Below are positions 7,431 through 16,531 of a DNA stretch of 64,000 nt, piece after piece. A model generated the notes under the pieces. The model was not told where the DNA came from. It saw only the letters and a program-made list of their open reading frames with translations, and ran no database searches. Positions within the stretch are counted from its first letter, which is position 1, and every line of letters starts with the position of its first letter. Source of the DNA: AC-32 sp963746155 (GTDB lineage Bacteria; Actinomycetota; Thermoleophilia; Gaiellales; Gaiellaceae); contig CAVVAB010000001.1 of assembly GCA_963746155.1 (NCBI GenBank), forward strand, positions 62,001 through 126,000, in the 5' to 3' direction. Made by a program: the position numbers and the translations under genes.

Positions 7431-8786
7431 TCAGGCGAGAGTTAAGGGGAGCGCGCCGATCACATCGCTGGCGACCGCGCCGGCCTGCGGGATCAGCGTA
7501 GAGGCGAGCTGCTGCGCGGCAGCGGCGGCGGCGGCCGCAAGGCGCGGCTCGAGCCCCTTCGAGAGGAAGGCCGCCACGATCCCGGTCAGGACGTCGCCGC
7601 TTCCGGCGGTGGCCAGGGCAGGAGTGCCAAGCGCGCAGACCAGCACGCCCTCGCCCGGAGCGGCGATCAGCGTGTCGGCGCCCTTGAGCAGGCAGACACA
7701 GTCGAACCGCTCGGCTCCGCGCCGCACGGCCTCGAGGCGATGCGCAGCGACCCAGCTCGACTCCTCTCCGAGCAGCCGCGCGAGCTCGCCCTCGTGCGGG
7801 GTGAGCACGGTCGGCCCCGTGCGCTGGAACGGCTGGAGCTGGTAGAGCGCGTCCGCGTCGACGACGACCGGAACGTCGAGCCGGGCCAGGAGGTGGGCGA
7901 CGACCTCTCGCGGGCCATCGCCGCGGCCGAGCCCCGGCCCGAGCGCAACCGCGCCCGCCTTCGCCGCGAACTCGGCGATCGGGTCGAGCGCGAGCAGCGA
8001 GATCTGGCCGTCCTTCTCCGGGCACGGCAGCTTGACCGCCTCCAGCAACCTCTGCTCGATGACCGGCAGCGTCGAGTCGGGCACGGCGACCGCGACGTAG
8101 CCCGCGTCCGCGCGGAACGCGGCCTCGGCCGCCAGGCACGGAGCGCCGGTCAGCCCGCGCGAGCCGCCCACGACGAGCACCGTGCCGGCCGTGTACTTGT
8201 TCTGCTCCGTGCGGCGCCGCGGAACCCGGTCGAGGATCTCGGGCCCGACGAGCGCGTGCTCGGTCTCCGCAAGCTCGAGCCCGATGTCGGCGACGACGAC
8301 CTCTCCCGCGTGGAAGCGGCCCGGCGCCACCTCGAGGCCGACCTTGCGGCCGTGCATCGTCACGGTCAGCGCCGCCCGGACGCAGGCGCCGGCGATCTCG
8401 CCCGTGGAGGCGTCCACGCCCGACGGCAGGTCGACGGCCACGACCGGCACGCCGGCCGCGTTGATCGCCTCGATCTTGCGCGCCGCGTCCTCCCTCGGCT
8501 CGCCGTGGAAGCCCGTGCCGAAGAGCGCATCGACGATCACGTCCGCCCCATCGACGTCGTACGTCACCGACGCCTCGCGGCCCGCCGCACGCAGAACGTC
8601 GACCGCGATCCGCCCGTCGCCGCCGTTGGCCCCTCCGCCGCAGACCGCGGCGAACCGCCGCGCATCGGGGAACCGGCGCATCGCCTCTTCGGCCACCGCG
8701 CGTCCGGCGCGGGCCATCAGCTCGTCGACGTCGTGCCCGGCCTCGGCCGAGCGCATCTCCGCGGCGGTGTAGAGCGGCTCAGGCAT
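7431..8786 (-). CDS. nnr: Bifunctional NAD(P)H-hydrate epimerase / ADP-dependent dehydratase
   Basis: A 451-residue two-domain repair enzyme for hydrated NAD(P)H. Residues 1-200 are the YjeF_N epimerase (CGGGANGGDGRIAVDVLR, VVAVDLPSGVDASTG). From about 205 the ribokinase-like dehydratase begins (VLVVGGSRGLTGAP), with VVVDADAL, TPHEGELARL, LLKGADTLI and ATAGSGDVLTG. The N-terminal domain is somewhat short. Its ATG overlaps the acpS stop by 8 bases, matching the conserved acpS-nnr-alr order. Confidence 0.92.
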   Translation of the reverse strand: MPEPLYTAAEMRSAEAGHDVDELMARAGRAVAEEAMRRFPDARRFAAVCGGGANGGDGRIAVDVLRAAGREASVTYDVDGADVIVDALFGTGFHGEPREDAARKIEAINAAGVPVVAVDLPSGVDASTGEIAGACVRAALTVTMHGRKVGLEVAPGRFHAGEVVVADIGLELAETEHALVGPEILDRVPRRRTEQNKYTAGTVLVVGGSRGLTGAPCLAAEAAFRADAGYVAVAVPDSTLPVIEQRLLEAVKLPCPEKDGQISLLALDPIAEFAAKAGAVALGPGLGRGDGPREVVAHLLARLDVPVVVDADALYQLQPFQRTGPTVLTPHEGELARLLGEESSWVAAHRLEAVRRGAERFDCVCLLKGADTLIAAPGEGVLVCALGTPALATAGSGDVLTGIVAAFLSKGLEPRLAAAAAAAAQQLASTLIPQAGAVASDVIGALPLTLA

Positions 8787-9139
8787 CCGAGACGATGCAG
8801 ACGGCCGTCGCGAGCTCGCGCGAGTGCGTCATCGACAGGTCGATCTTCCCCGCGCCGACCCGCTCGGCCCAGGCCTTCGTCCGCCCCGAAAGGTTCACGC
8901 CCGGGCTTCGGCCGGCCCGCGATCTCGATCTCGCGCCACGTGAAGTAGACGCCTGAGCCGAGCGCCTTTCCGATCGCCTCCTTGGCCGCGAAGCGGGCCG
9001 CGTAGTGCTGAGGCGGGTTCGGCTTGCTGTCGCAGTAGGCGCGCTCGGCCTCGGTAAAGCAGCGCTCACGGAAGCCCGGGTACCGCTCGAGCGCCCGCGC
9101 AATCCGCGGGATCTCGATCAGGTCGACGCCGACGCGCAC
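8779..9139 (-). CDS. acpS: Holo-[acyl-carrier-protein] synthase (one frame break)
   Basis: Transfers 4'-phosphopantetheine from CoA to acyl carrier protein. Starting from GTG at 9139 it reads VRVGVDLIEIPRIARALE, then ARFAAKEAIGKALG (metal and CoA binding). After IEIAGRPKPG the frame changes, and the remainder VNLSGRTKAWAER...SMTHSRELATAVCIV ends at 8779. Removing one G from the GGG at about 8901 restores a continuous protein of about 119 residues, the normal AcpS length. I read this as a sequence error because the gene is essential. Confidence 0.88.
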
Positions 9140-9150
9140 CGCAAGTGATT

Positions 9151-9927
9151 CTAGGAGGCAGACTCGAGCCAGTCGGGAAGCCCGGCGATCGAGTCGATCA
9201 CGCCGTTCGGCTTCACCGTGGCCTCGTCGAGGACTTCCTGCCGGAACTTCCCGGTGCGCACGAGGACTGTCTTGAGCCCGAACGCCGCCGCGCCCGCGAT
9301 GTCGGCTTCGACGTCGTCGCCGATCATCCACGTCTGCTGCGGCTCGTAGTCGAGCACGTCGAGGGCCGCCCCGAAGTACGCGGCACTGGGCTTGCCGAGC
9401 ACGGTCGCCTCCATCTCGGCCGCGTACTCGAGGCCCGCGACGAACGCGCCCGCGTCGAGCAGCGCCCCGCGCGAGGTCTGCCACCAGCGGTTCTTGTGCA
9501 GGCAGTAGAGCTCGGCGCCGTCCTGCAGCTCGGCGAACGCCCGCGCGAGGTTGTAGTAGCTGAAGACGCGATTCGTCTCGAAGCTCTCGTCAGCACCCCC
9601 GAGCAGGACGGCATCCGCGCCCTCGCCCACGAGCTCGATCCCCTCGAGGTCCTCGACGATCGCCGGCATGGTCAGGGCGAGCACCCGCTTCCCCGCAAGC
9701 GCGTGGGCGGCCGCGATCGGCGTCGTCTGCAGCTCGTCGTCCTCGAGCTCGATCCCGAACGAGCGGATCTCGGCGGCCAGCGCCTGGCGCGAGTGCGTCG
9801 TGTTGTTGGTGACGAAGCGCAGCGCGTGGCCGGCCTGGCGCAGCCGCGAGACCGCCTTGGCGCCGCCGAGGATCGGGTGGCCCGAGACGTGCAGAACCCC
9901 GTCGACGTCTAGAAGAATCCCACTCAT
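9151..9927 (-). CDS. HAD-IIA family phosphatase
   Basis: A 258-residue HAD hydrolase of the NagD/LHPP type. ILLDVDGVLHVSGHPI holds the nucleophile Asp and general acid Asp, FVTNNTTHSR is motif II, VLGKPSAAYFGAAL has the motif III Lys, and WMIGDDVEADIAGAAAFG is motif IV. Such enzymes dephosphorylate small sugar or nucleotide phosphates. The natural start MSGILLDVDG is the ATG at 9927, which overlaps base for base with the ATG of the divergent arfB. It ends 12 bases before the acpS start. Confidence 0.88.
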   Translation of the reverse strand: MSGILLDVDGVLHVSGHPILGGAKAVSRLRQAGHALRFVTNNTTHSRQALAAEIRSFGIELEDDELQTTPIAAAHALAGKRVLALTMPAIVEDLEGIELVGEGADAVLLGGADESFETNRVFSYYNLARAFAELQDGAELYCLHKNRWWQTSRGALLDAGAFVAGLEYAAEMEATVLGKPSAAYFGAALDVLDYEPQQTWMIGDDVEADIAGAAAFGLKTVLVRTGKFRQEVLDEATVKPNGVIDSIAGLPDWLESAS

Positions 9928-10342
9928 GAGCAACGGCGAGTCTATTCGGGTGACCCGGTCGGTCTCCATCCCGCGCTCGGAGATCCGATTTCGCACCTCG
10001 CGGTCGAGCGGCCCCGGGGGTCAGCACGCGCAGAAGACCGAGACCCGTGTCGACGCGACCTTCGACGTCGAGGCCTCGGAGTCGCTAAGCGAGGCCCAGA
10101 AACGGCGCGTCGTCAACCGTGCCGGGCCGGTGATCCGCGCGGTCGCGCAGGACGAGCGCAGCCAGCTCCGCAACCGCGAGCTCGCGACGGAGCGTCTGGT
10201 CGAGGCCCTGCGAGAGGCCCTCCGCGTCCCGCGGAAGCGCCGGCCGACGAGGCCGAGCAAAGGCGCGGTCGAGCGCCGCCTGGAGCAGAAGCGCCGCCGC
10301 GCCCAGGTCAAGCGCCAACGGCGCCCGCCCGACGGCGACTAA
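9926..10342 (+). CDS. arfB: Peptidyl-tRNA hydrolase ArfB (ribosome rescue)
   Basis: A 138-residue class I release-factor-like protein. SSGPGGQHAQKTETRVD contains the GGQ tripeptide that hydrolyses peptidyl-tRNA, and the C-terminus is a basic tail (RRLEQKRRRAQVKRQRR) like the one that enters the empty mRNA channel of a stalled ribosome. There is no codon-recognition domain. Family members begin near VTRSVSIP, so the GTG at 9950 is an alternative start to the ATG at 9926. The stop is followed directly by the double-hairpin element. Confidence 0.88.
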   Translation: MSNGESIRVTRSVSIPRSEIRFRTSRSSGPGGQHAQKTETRVDATFDVEASESLSEAQKRRVVNRAGPVIRAVAQDERSQLRNRELATERLVEALREALRVPRKRRPTRPSKGAVERRLEQKRRRAQVKRQRRPPDGD

Positions 10343-10460
10343 GGCGCTCGCTTGCGACGCCGCCATGGAGGCCGTGCCGGCTTGCCGGTGCGGCCGTTCG
10401 AGGCGCTCGCTTGCGACGCCACCATGGAGGCCGTGCCGGCTTTTGCCGGTGCGGCCGTTT
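10343..10460 (+). repeat. Two tandem copies of a double-hairpin element after arfB
   Basis: Two nearly identical 59-base units (10343-10401, 10402-10460) begin immediately after the arfB TAA. Each has a first hairpin, GGCGCTCGC/GCGACGCC, and a second strong one, GGCCGTGCCGGC/GCCGGTGCGGCC with G-U pairs. Copy 2 carries two extra T in the loop and ends in GTTT. A related element sits after the stop at 61212. They probably act as transcription terminators or 3'-end stabilisers. Confidence 0.65.
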
Positions 10461-10584
10461 AACCCGCTCCGCCCCGAGATTCTTACGCCGGCCTAACGAC
10501 TCCCTTACGACCGAGTAACAGCGGCTTGACATCACGCGGCGACGATCCGCTCAACCCTCCTCGGTCATCGAAAAGGAGCCGTAC

Positions 10585-11310
10585 ATGCGAAGGCACATCC
10601 TCCCACTCGCCCTACTCGCCCTGGTGATGGTCGCCGCCGGGGCCTCCAGCACGCTCGCCGCTGGCAACGGGGCAAACTTCAACTACGTGTTCAACGGGCG
10701 CCTCCTGGCAGATGCCGGCAGCTCGTCGGCGCTCGCCGTACACGTGAACGGCGGCAACAAGGCCGCCATCAAGAAGCTGATCGGCAAGAGCCGCGATCAG
10801 CAGTTCGCCGTTGACGCGAACACCCAGTACCTGCGCTGGACGCACGGAGTCCCGACTGTCGTGCCCGAGTCGAACCTCGTCGAGGGCGACAAGGTCACCA
10901 TCCAGATCAAGGCTCCGCGCCCGGCGCCGCTCGCCGACATCGAGGCCACTCCGGCCTGGCGTGTCGCCGACCGCGGCCCGAACAAGCGCTATCCGGCCCA
11001 GCCGCTCTGGCTGTTCGTGGGCAAGCTCAACGCCCCGGCTGCAGGCGGTCACGTTTCGCTGAACATCTCGAACGGCAACCTGCGGGCTCTCCGGGCGATG
11101 CTCGGCCAGCCGCTCGACCAGTCGTTCAGCTACGGCAACCGGACCGTCTTCGTGCTCTGGCACGGGAAGGTTCCGGAGGTCATCTCGCCGAGCCAGCTCC
11201 AGGTCGGCGACAAGATCTCGGTGCGGATCCGCGCGCCGCGATTCCTCTCCCTCGCCCAGGTCGAACAGGTTCCCGCGAAGCACGTGGGCGACCACGAGCC
11301 GGGCACCTAG
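10585..11310 (+). CDS. Secreted protein with an internally duplicated domain, function unknown
   Basis: A 241-residue protein with a signal peptide (LPLALLALVMVAAGASSTLA). AAAAGGAG lies 8 bases before the ATG in the form AAAAGGAGCCGTAC. Two copies of a domain of about 95 residues follow: copy 1 from YVFNGRLL to WRVADRGPN, copy 2 from WLFVGKLN to KHVGDHEPGT. They share V-x-G-K/R-L, F-x-Y-x-R/T-x(3)-L-W-x-H-G-x-V-P, L-x-V-G/E-G-D-K and I-R/K-A-P-R. I do not recognise the domain; it looks beta-rich and extracytoplasmic. A possible TTGACA lies at 10526-10531 with no good -10 box. Confidence 0.7.
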   Translation: MRRHILPLALLALVMVAAGASSTLAAGNGANFNYVFNGRLLADAGSSSALAVHVNGGNKAAIKKLIGKSRDQQFAVDANTQYLRWTHGVPTVVPESNLVEGDKVTIQIKAPRPAPLADIEATPAWRVADRGPNKRYPAQPLWLFVGKLNAPAAGGHVSLNISNGNLRALRAMLGQPLDQSFSYGNRTVFVLWHGKVPEVISPSQLQVGDKISVRIRAPRFLSLAQVEQVPAKHVGDHEPGT

Positions 11311-11369
11311 AAGCACCTCCTCCTTCACCCGAGAGAGGCCGCCTCCGTCCGAGCGGCCTCTCTCACTTT

Positions 11370-12471
11370 CTAGTGCGCGTGCTCGTGGGCGGCGTGCCCC
11401 GCTCGTGGCGCGCAGGGTCAGCGCCCAGAGCGCGGCGGCGACGAGCGTGAAGACGATGTTCAGCGCGGTCGTGTAGTTCCACGAGATCCCGCGCTCGGTG
11501 ATCGACTCGATCGTCGGCCGCGTCTCCGGGATCAGCCCCGCCCAGCTGAAGATCCCGTCGACGACCAGCGCGGCGACGACGATCACGCCGAACATGATCC
11601 CGACCATGAGCGCGGCCATCTTCCGGCCGTAATAGCGCTGGTAGATCAGGACGAGCGGGATGATGATCAGGTCGGCGTAGATGAAGGCGATCACGCCCGA
11701 GAAGGAGATGCCGCCGGCCCACAGCACCGCCGCGAGCGGGATGTTCCCGACCGAGCAGACGAACGAGAGGATCGCGACGAGCGGCCCGACGAGCACGTTC
11801 TCGATCAGCTGCACGGTGCCGCCCTGATCGGTCAGGAAGAGGCTGTTGAAGAAGTCCATCGGCAGCAGCGCGACGAAGCCGGCGATCAGGAAGCCCGCGA
11901 GGATCTCCTTCCAGAGCATCTTCCAGTCGTGGCGGAAGTTGTGCGCGACGTCCGTCCATGCCTGGAGCGAGAAGAGCTTCGAGCCGCCGGCCGTGTGGTG
12001 TACGTGGCCGGTGTCGGCCGCGATCGCGTGCTCGCGCGCCTGCTCCTCCGCCCGTCGAGACACGAGCACGCGAACTCCGATCCACATCAGCACGATCAGG
12101 ATCAGGCCCCCGACGAACTCGGCCAACGTGAACTGCCAGCCGATGAAGACCCAGATCACGATCCCGATCTCGAAGACGAGGTTCGTCGAGGCGAACTGGA
12201 ACGCCATCGCAGCCGCAAGGCTCGCGCCCTTCTGGAAGAGCGACTTCGCGATCCCCACGGCCGCGTAGCTGCACGACGACGACGCGGCGCCGAGGCCGGT
12301 CGAGAGCCCGAGCGCCTTCAGGCCCTGGCCGCCGAGCGCGCGCTCGAGCCGCTGCCGCGGGACCCAGGCCTGCACGATCCCCGAGAGCAGGAACCCGAGC
12401 ACGAGCGCCCACCAGACCTCCCACGCCATCTGGAACGCGTTCCAGAGGCCCTGCCCGATGTTGTCGATCAC
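11370..12471 (-). CDS. UPF0718/ArsP-type metal permease with His-rich tail (one frame break)
   Basis: A multi-spanning permease of about 366 residues. SSSCSYAAVGIAKSLFQKGAS and FVCSVGNIPLAAVLWAG are the Cys-containing motifs of the SO_0444/ArsP efflux family, thought to export thiol-reactive metals or arsenicals. A cytosolic loop with HVHH separates the two halves. After LTLRATSG the frame breaks at a GGGG run near 11394; with one G removed the protein ends GHAAHEHAH at the TAG at 11370, a plausible metal-binding tail. I choose the GTG at 12471 (VIDNIGQGLW). Confidence 0.8.
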
Positions 12472-12549
12472 GTGGTGACGATAACCGCGGTCTAGCGCTC
12501 TGCGGCCAGGCACAGACCGAATGCGACGAGCACGGCGCTTGTGACCGAG

Positions 12550-14376
12550 CTACTCGACGGTGACGGTCTTCGCCAGGTTTCGCGGCTGGTCGACGTTGAG
12601 GTCGCGCAGCCGGGCGATGCGGTAGGCGAGCAGCTGGAGCGGGAGCACGGCCAGCACCGCCTGCAGGAACGCGGGCGTCCTCGGCACGTAGATCACGTCG
12701 TCCGCGTGGTGCTGAATGTCCTCGTTGCCGTCGGTCGCGATCGCGATCACGTGCGCGCCGCGCGCTCTCGTCTCCTGGATGTTCGAGACGACCTTGTCGT
12801 AGACGTGCGAGTCGGTCGCGACGACGACGACCGGCGTGTCCTGGTCGAGCAGCGCGATCGGCCCGTGCTTCATCTCCCCGGCCGAGTAGGCCTCGGTCGG
12901 GACGTAGGCGATCTCCTTCAGCTTCAGCGCGCCCTCCAGGCAGACGGGCAGGCCGATGTGGCGCCCGAGGTAGAGGAAGAACGGCTTGTCGTAGTAGCGC
13001 TCGGCGATCTCGTCGATCGGATGGTTGCCGTCGAGGAAGGCCGCCATCTTCTCCGGGAGCGCGTGCAGCTCGTCGGCGATGAACTCGAGCTCGTCCGGAG
13101 GCATCGTCCCTCGCACCTGGGCCAGCTTGAGCGCGATCAGGTCGAGCAGCGCGACCTGGGCGGTGAAGGTCTTGGAGGCCGCCACGCCGATCTCGAGGCC
13201 GCAGCGCGTGTAGATCACCGAGTCGACCTCACGCGTGATCTGGGAGCCCCTCATGTTCGTGATCGCCAGGGTGTGCGCGCCCTTCTCTCGCGCGAGCCTC
13301 ATCGCTGCGATCGTGTCGATCGTCTCGCCCGATTGCGAGATCCCGATCACGAGCGTGTCCTTGCCGACGACCGGGTTGCGGTACCGCCACTCGCTGGCGA
13401 TGTCCGGCTCGACAGGAATTCGCGCCCACTCCTCGATCACGTACCGGCCGACCACGCCCGCGTGGTAGGCGGTGCCGCAGGCGAGGATCACGATCCGGCG
13501 CAGGCTGCGGAGCTCGTCGTCGTTCAGCCCGAGCCCCTCGAGCTCGAGGCGGCCGTGGCGCACGCGCTCACCGAGCGTCTCCCCGACGGCCTCGGGCTGC
13601 TCGTAGATCTCCTTGAGCATGAACGTCTCGTAGCCGCTCTTCTCGGCTGCCTCGAGGTCCCAGTCGACCTCGATCACCTCGCGCTCGACGTCGCCGTTCT
13701 CGACGTCGATGAAGCGCGCCCCGTCCTCGGTGATCACCACGATCTCGCCGTCCTCGAGGAGCTGGATCGATTTGGTCTCGGAGATGAACGCGGCGGCCAT
13801 CGAGGCGAGGAACATCTCGTCCTGGCCGACGCCGACGAGCAGCGGGCACTGGATGCGCGCGCCCACGAGCTCGCCCGGGTGGTCGTGATGGACGACGACG
13901 AAGGCGAAGTGGCCCTCGAGCTCCCTGTACGCGGCGCGCACGGCCTCCGGGAGGTCGCCCTGGTAGTGCCGCTCGATCAGGTGGACGACCACCTCGGCGT
14001 CGGTCTCGGTGCCGAACGTGTGTCCCTCGGCCTCGAGCGAGCCCTTGAGCTCGCGGAAGTTCTCGACGATCCCGTTCAGCACGATCGCGAGCCGCCCCTC
14101 GTCGCAGCCGGTCAGCGGGTGCGCGTTCTGCTCGGTCACGGCGCCGTGCGTCGCCCAGCGCGTGTGCCCGAGCCCGGTCGTCGCCTGGGAGCCGTTCTCC
14201 CCGGTCGCGTCCTTCAGGAACTGGAGGTTGCCGACCGCGCGGACGTAGTCGAGCCGGTCGTCCTCGCGCAGCGCCAGGCCGGCCGAGTCGTAGCCTCGGT
14301 ACTCGAGCCGCTCGAGACCCTGAACCAGAAGGTCTTTACAGGGCCTACGCCCGACGTAGCCGATGATTCCGCACAC
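12550..14376 (-). CDS. glmS: Glutamine-fructose-6-phosphate aminotransferase (isomerizing)
   Basis: A complete 608-residue protein making glucosamine-6-phosphate. MCGIIGYVG places the catalytic Cys at residue 2 before processing. LGHTRWATHGAVT and NGIVENFREL complete the glutaminase domain, and two SIS domains follow (ISQSGETIDTIAA, YLGRHIGLPVCLEGALKLKE). It ends with NLAKTVTVE, the usual C-terminus that shields the channel. The GTG start follows AGGGAGG. It lies directly downstream of glmM, as expected for UDP-GlcNAc synthesis, and feeds peptidoglycan and possibly the amino-sugar exopolysaccharide locus. Confidence 0.97.
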   Translation of the reverse strand: MCGIIGYVGRRPCKDLLVQGLERLEYRGYDSAGLALREDDRLDYVRAVGNLQFLKDATGENGSQATTGLGHTRWATHGAVTEQNAHPLTGCDEGRLAIVLNGIVENFRELKGSLEAEGHTFGTETDAEVVVHLIERHYQGDLPEAVRAAYRELEGHFAFVVVHHDHPGELVGARIQCPLLVGVGQDEMFLASMAAAFISETKSIQLLEDGEIVVITEDGARFIDVENGDVEREVIEVDWDLEAAEKSGYETFMLKEIYEQPEAVGETLGERVRHGRLELEGLGLNDDELRSLRRIVILACGTAYHAGVVGRYVIEEWARIPVEPDIASEWRYRNPVVGKDTLVIGISQSGETIDTIAAMRLAREKGAHTLAITNMRGSQITREVDSVIYTRCGLEIGVAASKTFTAQVALLDLIALKLAQVRGTMPPDELEFIADELHALPEKMAAFLDGNHPIDEIAERYYDKPFFLYLGRHIGLPVCLEGALKLKEIAYVPTEAYSAGEMKHGPIALLDQDTPVVVVATDSHVYDKVVSNIQETRARGAHVIAIATDGNEDIQHHADDVIYVPRTPAFLQAVLAVLPLQLLAYRIARLRDLNVDQPRNLAKTVTVE

Positions 14377-14389
14377 GCGAAACCTCCCT

Positions 14390-14440
14390 AAAAAACGCGA
14401 AATGCCCGGCTGCTTCCCCCCGTCCCTGCGTTGAGCCGGG
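14390..14440 (-). promoter_or_regulatory. glmS leader: inverted repeat and T-run
   Basis: Between glmM and glmS the minus strand reads CCCGGCT (14440-14434), 22 bases, AGCCGGG (14411-14405), then T6 at 14395-14390 just ahead of AGGGAGG. It could be a weak terminator or attenuator controlling read-through from glmM into glmS. It is too short for a glmS ribozyme. Confidence 0.35.
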
Positions 14441-15704
14441 TCAGCCGAGCTCTCGTGTCACGAGAGACCGGATAGTAGCACAGGTCCTGTCCGCTTCCTC
14501 TCGCGATTTTGCCTCTACGAGCACGCGAATCACGGGCTCCGTGCCCGACGGGCGCACGAGAATACGGCCGTCTTCGCCGAGCTCCGCGTTCAGGCGCTCG
14601 ATCTCGGCCGAGACGCTTTCCGGGAGGGTCTTCGCGGCAACTCGCACGTTTGCGGTCGCCTGCGGAAAACGCTCGAGCACGGCCGCGGCCTCCTCGAGCG
14701 TGCGGCCCTCGAGCGCGTCGCAGAGGAGCAGTCCGGCCGCGAGGCCGTCGCCGGTCACGTGGTCGCGCAGGTAGATGATGTGCCCGGACTGCTCGCCGCC
14801 CAGCACGCCGCCTTCGCGGCGAAGGGCCTCGAGCACGTAGCGGTCGCCGACGTCGGTCGTGACGACGCGGATCCCGTGCTCGGCGGCCAGGCGGTGCAGG
14901 CCGATGTTGGTCATCGACGTCACCGCGACCAGGTCGACTTCCAGGTGCAGCATCAGGATCGCGATGATCTGGTCGCCGTCGACGACCTGACCGCGGGCGT
15001 CGACCGCGAGCATCCGGTCGCCGTCCCCGTCGAACGCGATCCCGAGGTCGGCCCCCGACTTAGTAACAGTCTGTTGCAAAGTCCCGAGGTCGGTCGCGCC
15101 GCAGCCGACGTTGATGTTCGTGCCGTCGGGGGCCGAACCGATCGCCGTCACCTCGGCGCCGAGCTGCTCGAAGGCATGCGGCGCGATCCCCGAGTACGCG
15201 CCGTTCGCGCAGTCGACGACGAGTCGCAGGCCCGAGAGGTCCGAGCCGAAGCGCTCGGTGATGTGCTCGAGGTAGCTGTCCGTTGCGACCCCGACGCGGT
15301 CGATCGAGCCGGGCGTGTCCGCCGCCGGTGCGTCGAAGAGCGCCTCGATCTCCTCCTCGTCCGCGTCGGTCAGCTTCTGGCCTTCGCGGTCGAAGAGCTT
15401 GACGCCGTTGTACTCGGGCGGGTTGTGCGAGGCCGAGATGACCGCGCGCGAGGTCGAGCGCCAGCAGCGCCACGGCCGGGGTCGGAAGCACGCCCGCGAG
15501 GACCGCGTTCCCGCCGCCCGCCACCACGCCTCGCGCGAACGCCTCCTCGAGCTCCGGGCCGGAGCCGCGGGTGTCACGCCCGACGAAGACGCGGCCGCTC
15601 TCCGACCAGAGCGTCGCCGCCCGGCCGAGCTGCTCGACGAGGTCCGTCGTAAGGTCCTCGCCGACGACGCCCCGGACCCCGTCGGTCCCGAAGTAGCGGC
15701 GCAA
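14441..15704 (-). CDS. glmM: Phosphoglucosamine mutase (one frame break)
   Basis: Interconverts glucosamine-6-P and glucosamine-1-P. The N-terminus reads RRYFGTDGVRGVVGEDLT and VFVGRDTRGSGPELEEA. After VALLALDLAR the frame breaks near 15446, immediately before the phosphoserine loop AVISASHNPPEYNGVK. Downstream are the metal loop GIAFDGDGDRML, the sugar loop GGEQSGHII and the phosphate loop RPSGTEPVIRVL. Removing one base gives about 420 residues, a little short of the usual 440-450. The start abuts the rpsI stop. Confidence 0.93.
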
Positions 15705-16100
15705 CTAGCGTTTAGAGAACTGCGGCGCCTTGCGGGCCTTGTGCAGGCCGGCCTTCTTGCGCTCGACGATCCGTGCGTCGCGCGTGAGGAAGCCGGCGCG
15801 CTTGAGCGCTACCCGCAGCTCGGGATCGGCGTCGACGAGAGCCCGCGCGATCCCGTGGCGGACGGCGCCTGCCTGCCCGCTCGGCCCGCCGCCCTGGACG
15901 CGGACGCGAATGTCGAACGTCCCTTCGACCCCAGCGACCTTCAACGGCGAAAGCACCTGCTCGCGGTGGGAGGCGCGCGGGAAGTACTCCTCGATCGCAC
16001 GCCCGTTGAACCACGTTGCGCCGTCGCCCGGCCGCAGGATGACCCGCGCCACCGACGTCTTGCGCTTCCCGGTGCCTCTGTACTGCGCGATTTCACTCAT
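15705..16100 (-). CDS. rpsI: 30S ribosomal protein S9
   Basis: A 131-residue protein with the S9 hallmarks YRGTGKRKTSVARVIL, VQGGGPSGQAGAVRHGIARAL and the C-terminal KKAGLHKARKAPQFSKR, whose terminal Lys-Arg contacts P-site tRNA. Its ATG overlaps the rplM stop (ATGA), so S13-type coupling with L13 is expected. The frame is intact. Confidence 0.98.
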   Translation of the reverse strand: MSEIAQYRGTGKRKTSVARVILRPGDGATWFNGRAIEEYFPRASHREQVLSPLKVAGVEGTFDIRVRVQGGGPSGQAGAVRHGIARALVDADPELRVALKRAGFLTRDARIVERKKAGLHKARKAPQFSKR

Positions 16101-16531
16101 GTCTTGAGCTCCAGCTCCTTGGGTGCCTGAGCCTCGTGCGGATGCTCGGGGCCGGCGTAGATCTTCAGCTTGTTGATCTGTGCACGAGCGAGCCGGTTCC
16201 GCGGGAGCATGCCCTTGACCGCCTTGCGCAGGACCTCGGTCGGCCGGCGGTGGAGCTCCTCGCGAAGCGTGCGGCTGCGCAGCCCGCCCGGATAGCCCGA
16301 ATGGCGGTGATACATCTTGTCGTCGAGCTTCTTACCGGTGACGGCGATCTTCTCCGCGTTCACGACGACGACGAAGTCGCCCGTGTCGACGTGCGGCGTG
16401 TACTCGGGCTTGCCCTTGCCGCGGAGCATGTCCGCGATCTGCGTAGCGAGACGCCCGAGCGTCTTGCCTTCTGCGTCGACGAGGTACCAGTGGCGCTCGA
16501 CCTCGCCCGGCTTTGCATTCCAGGTCTTCAT
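16097..16531 (-). CDS. rplM: 50S ribosomal protein L13
   Basis: A 144-residue L13 protein starting MKTWNAKPGEVERHWYLVDA, with GKTLGRLATQIADMLRGK and KAVKGMLPRNRLARAQ. The ATG at 16531 overlaps the stop of the uracil-DNA glycosylase gene (ATGA). This makes the ribosomal pair the second and third genes of that message unless a promoter lies inside the glycosylase gene. Confidence 0.97.
   Translation of the reverse strand: MKTWNAKPGEVERHWYLVDAEGKTLGRLATQIADMLRGKGKPEYTPHVDTGDFVVVVNAEKIAVTGKKLDDKMYHRHSGYPGGLRSRTLREELHRRPTEVLRKAVKGMLPRNRLARAQINKLKIYAGPEHPHEAQAPKELELKT

Noticed and set aside
12541..14391. Plus-strand open frame of 616 codons opposite glmS
   Set aside because: Mirror of glmS caused by high G/C third positions; no motifs.
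14377..14440. glmS ribozyme
   Set aside because: The glmM-glmS gap is only 64 bases, too short for the ribozyme, and lacks its core.
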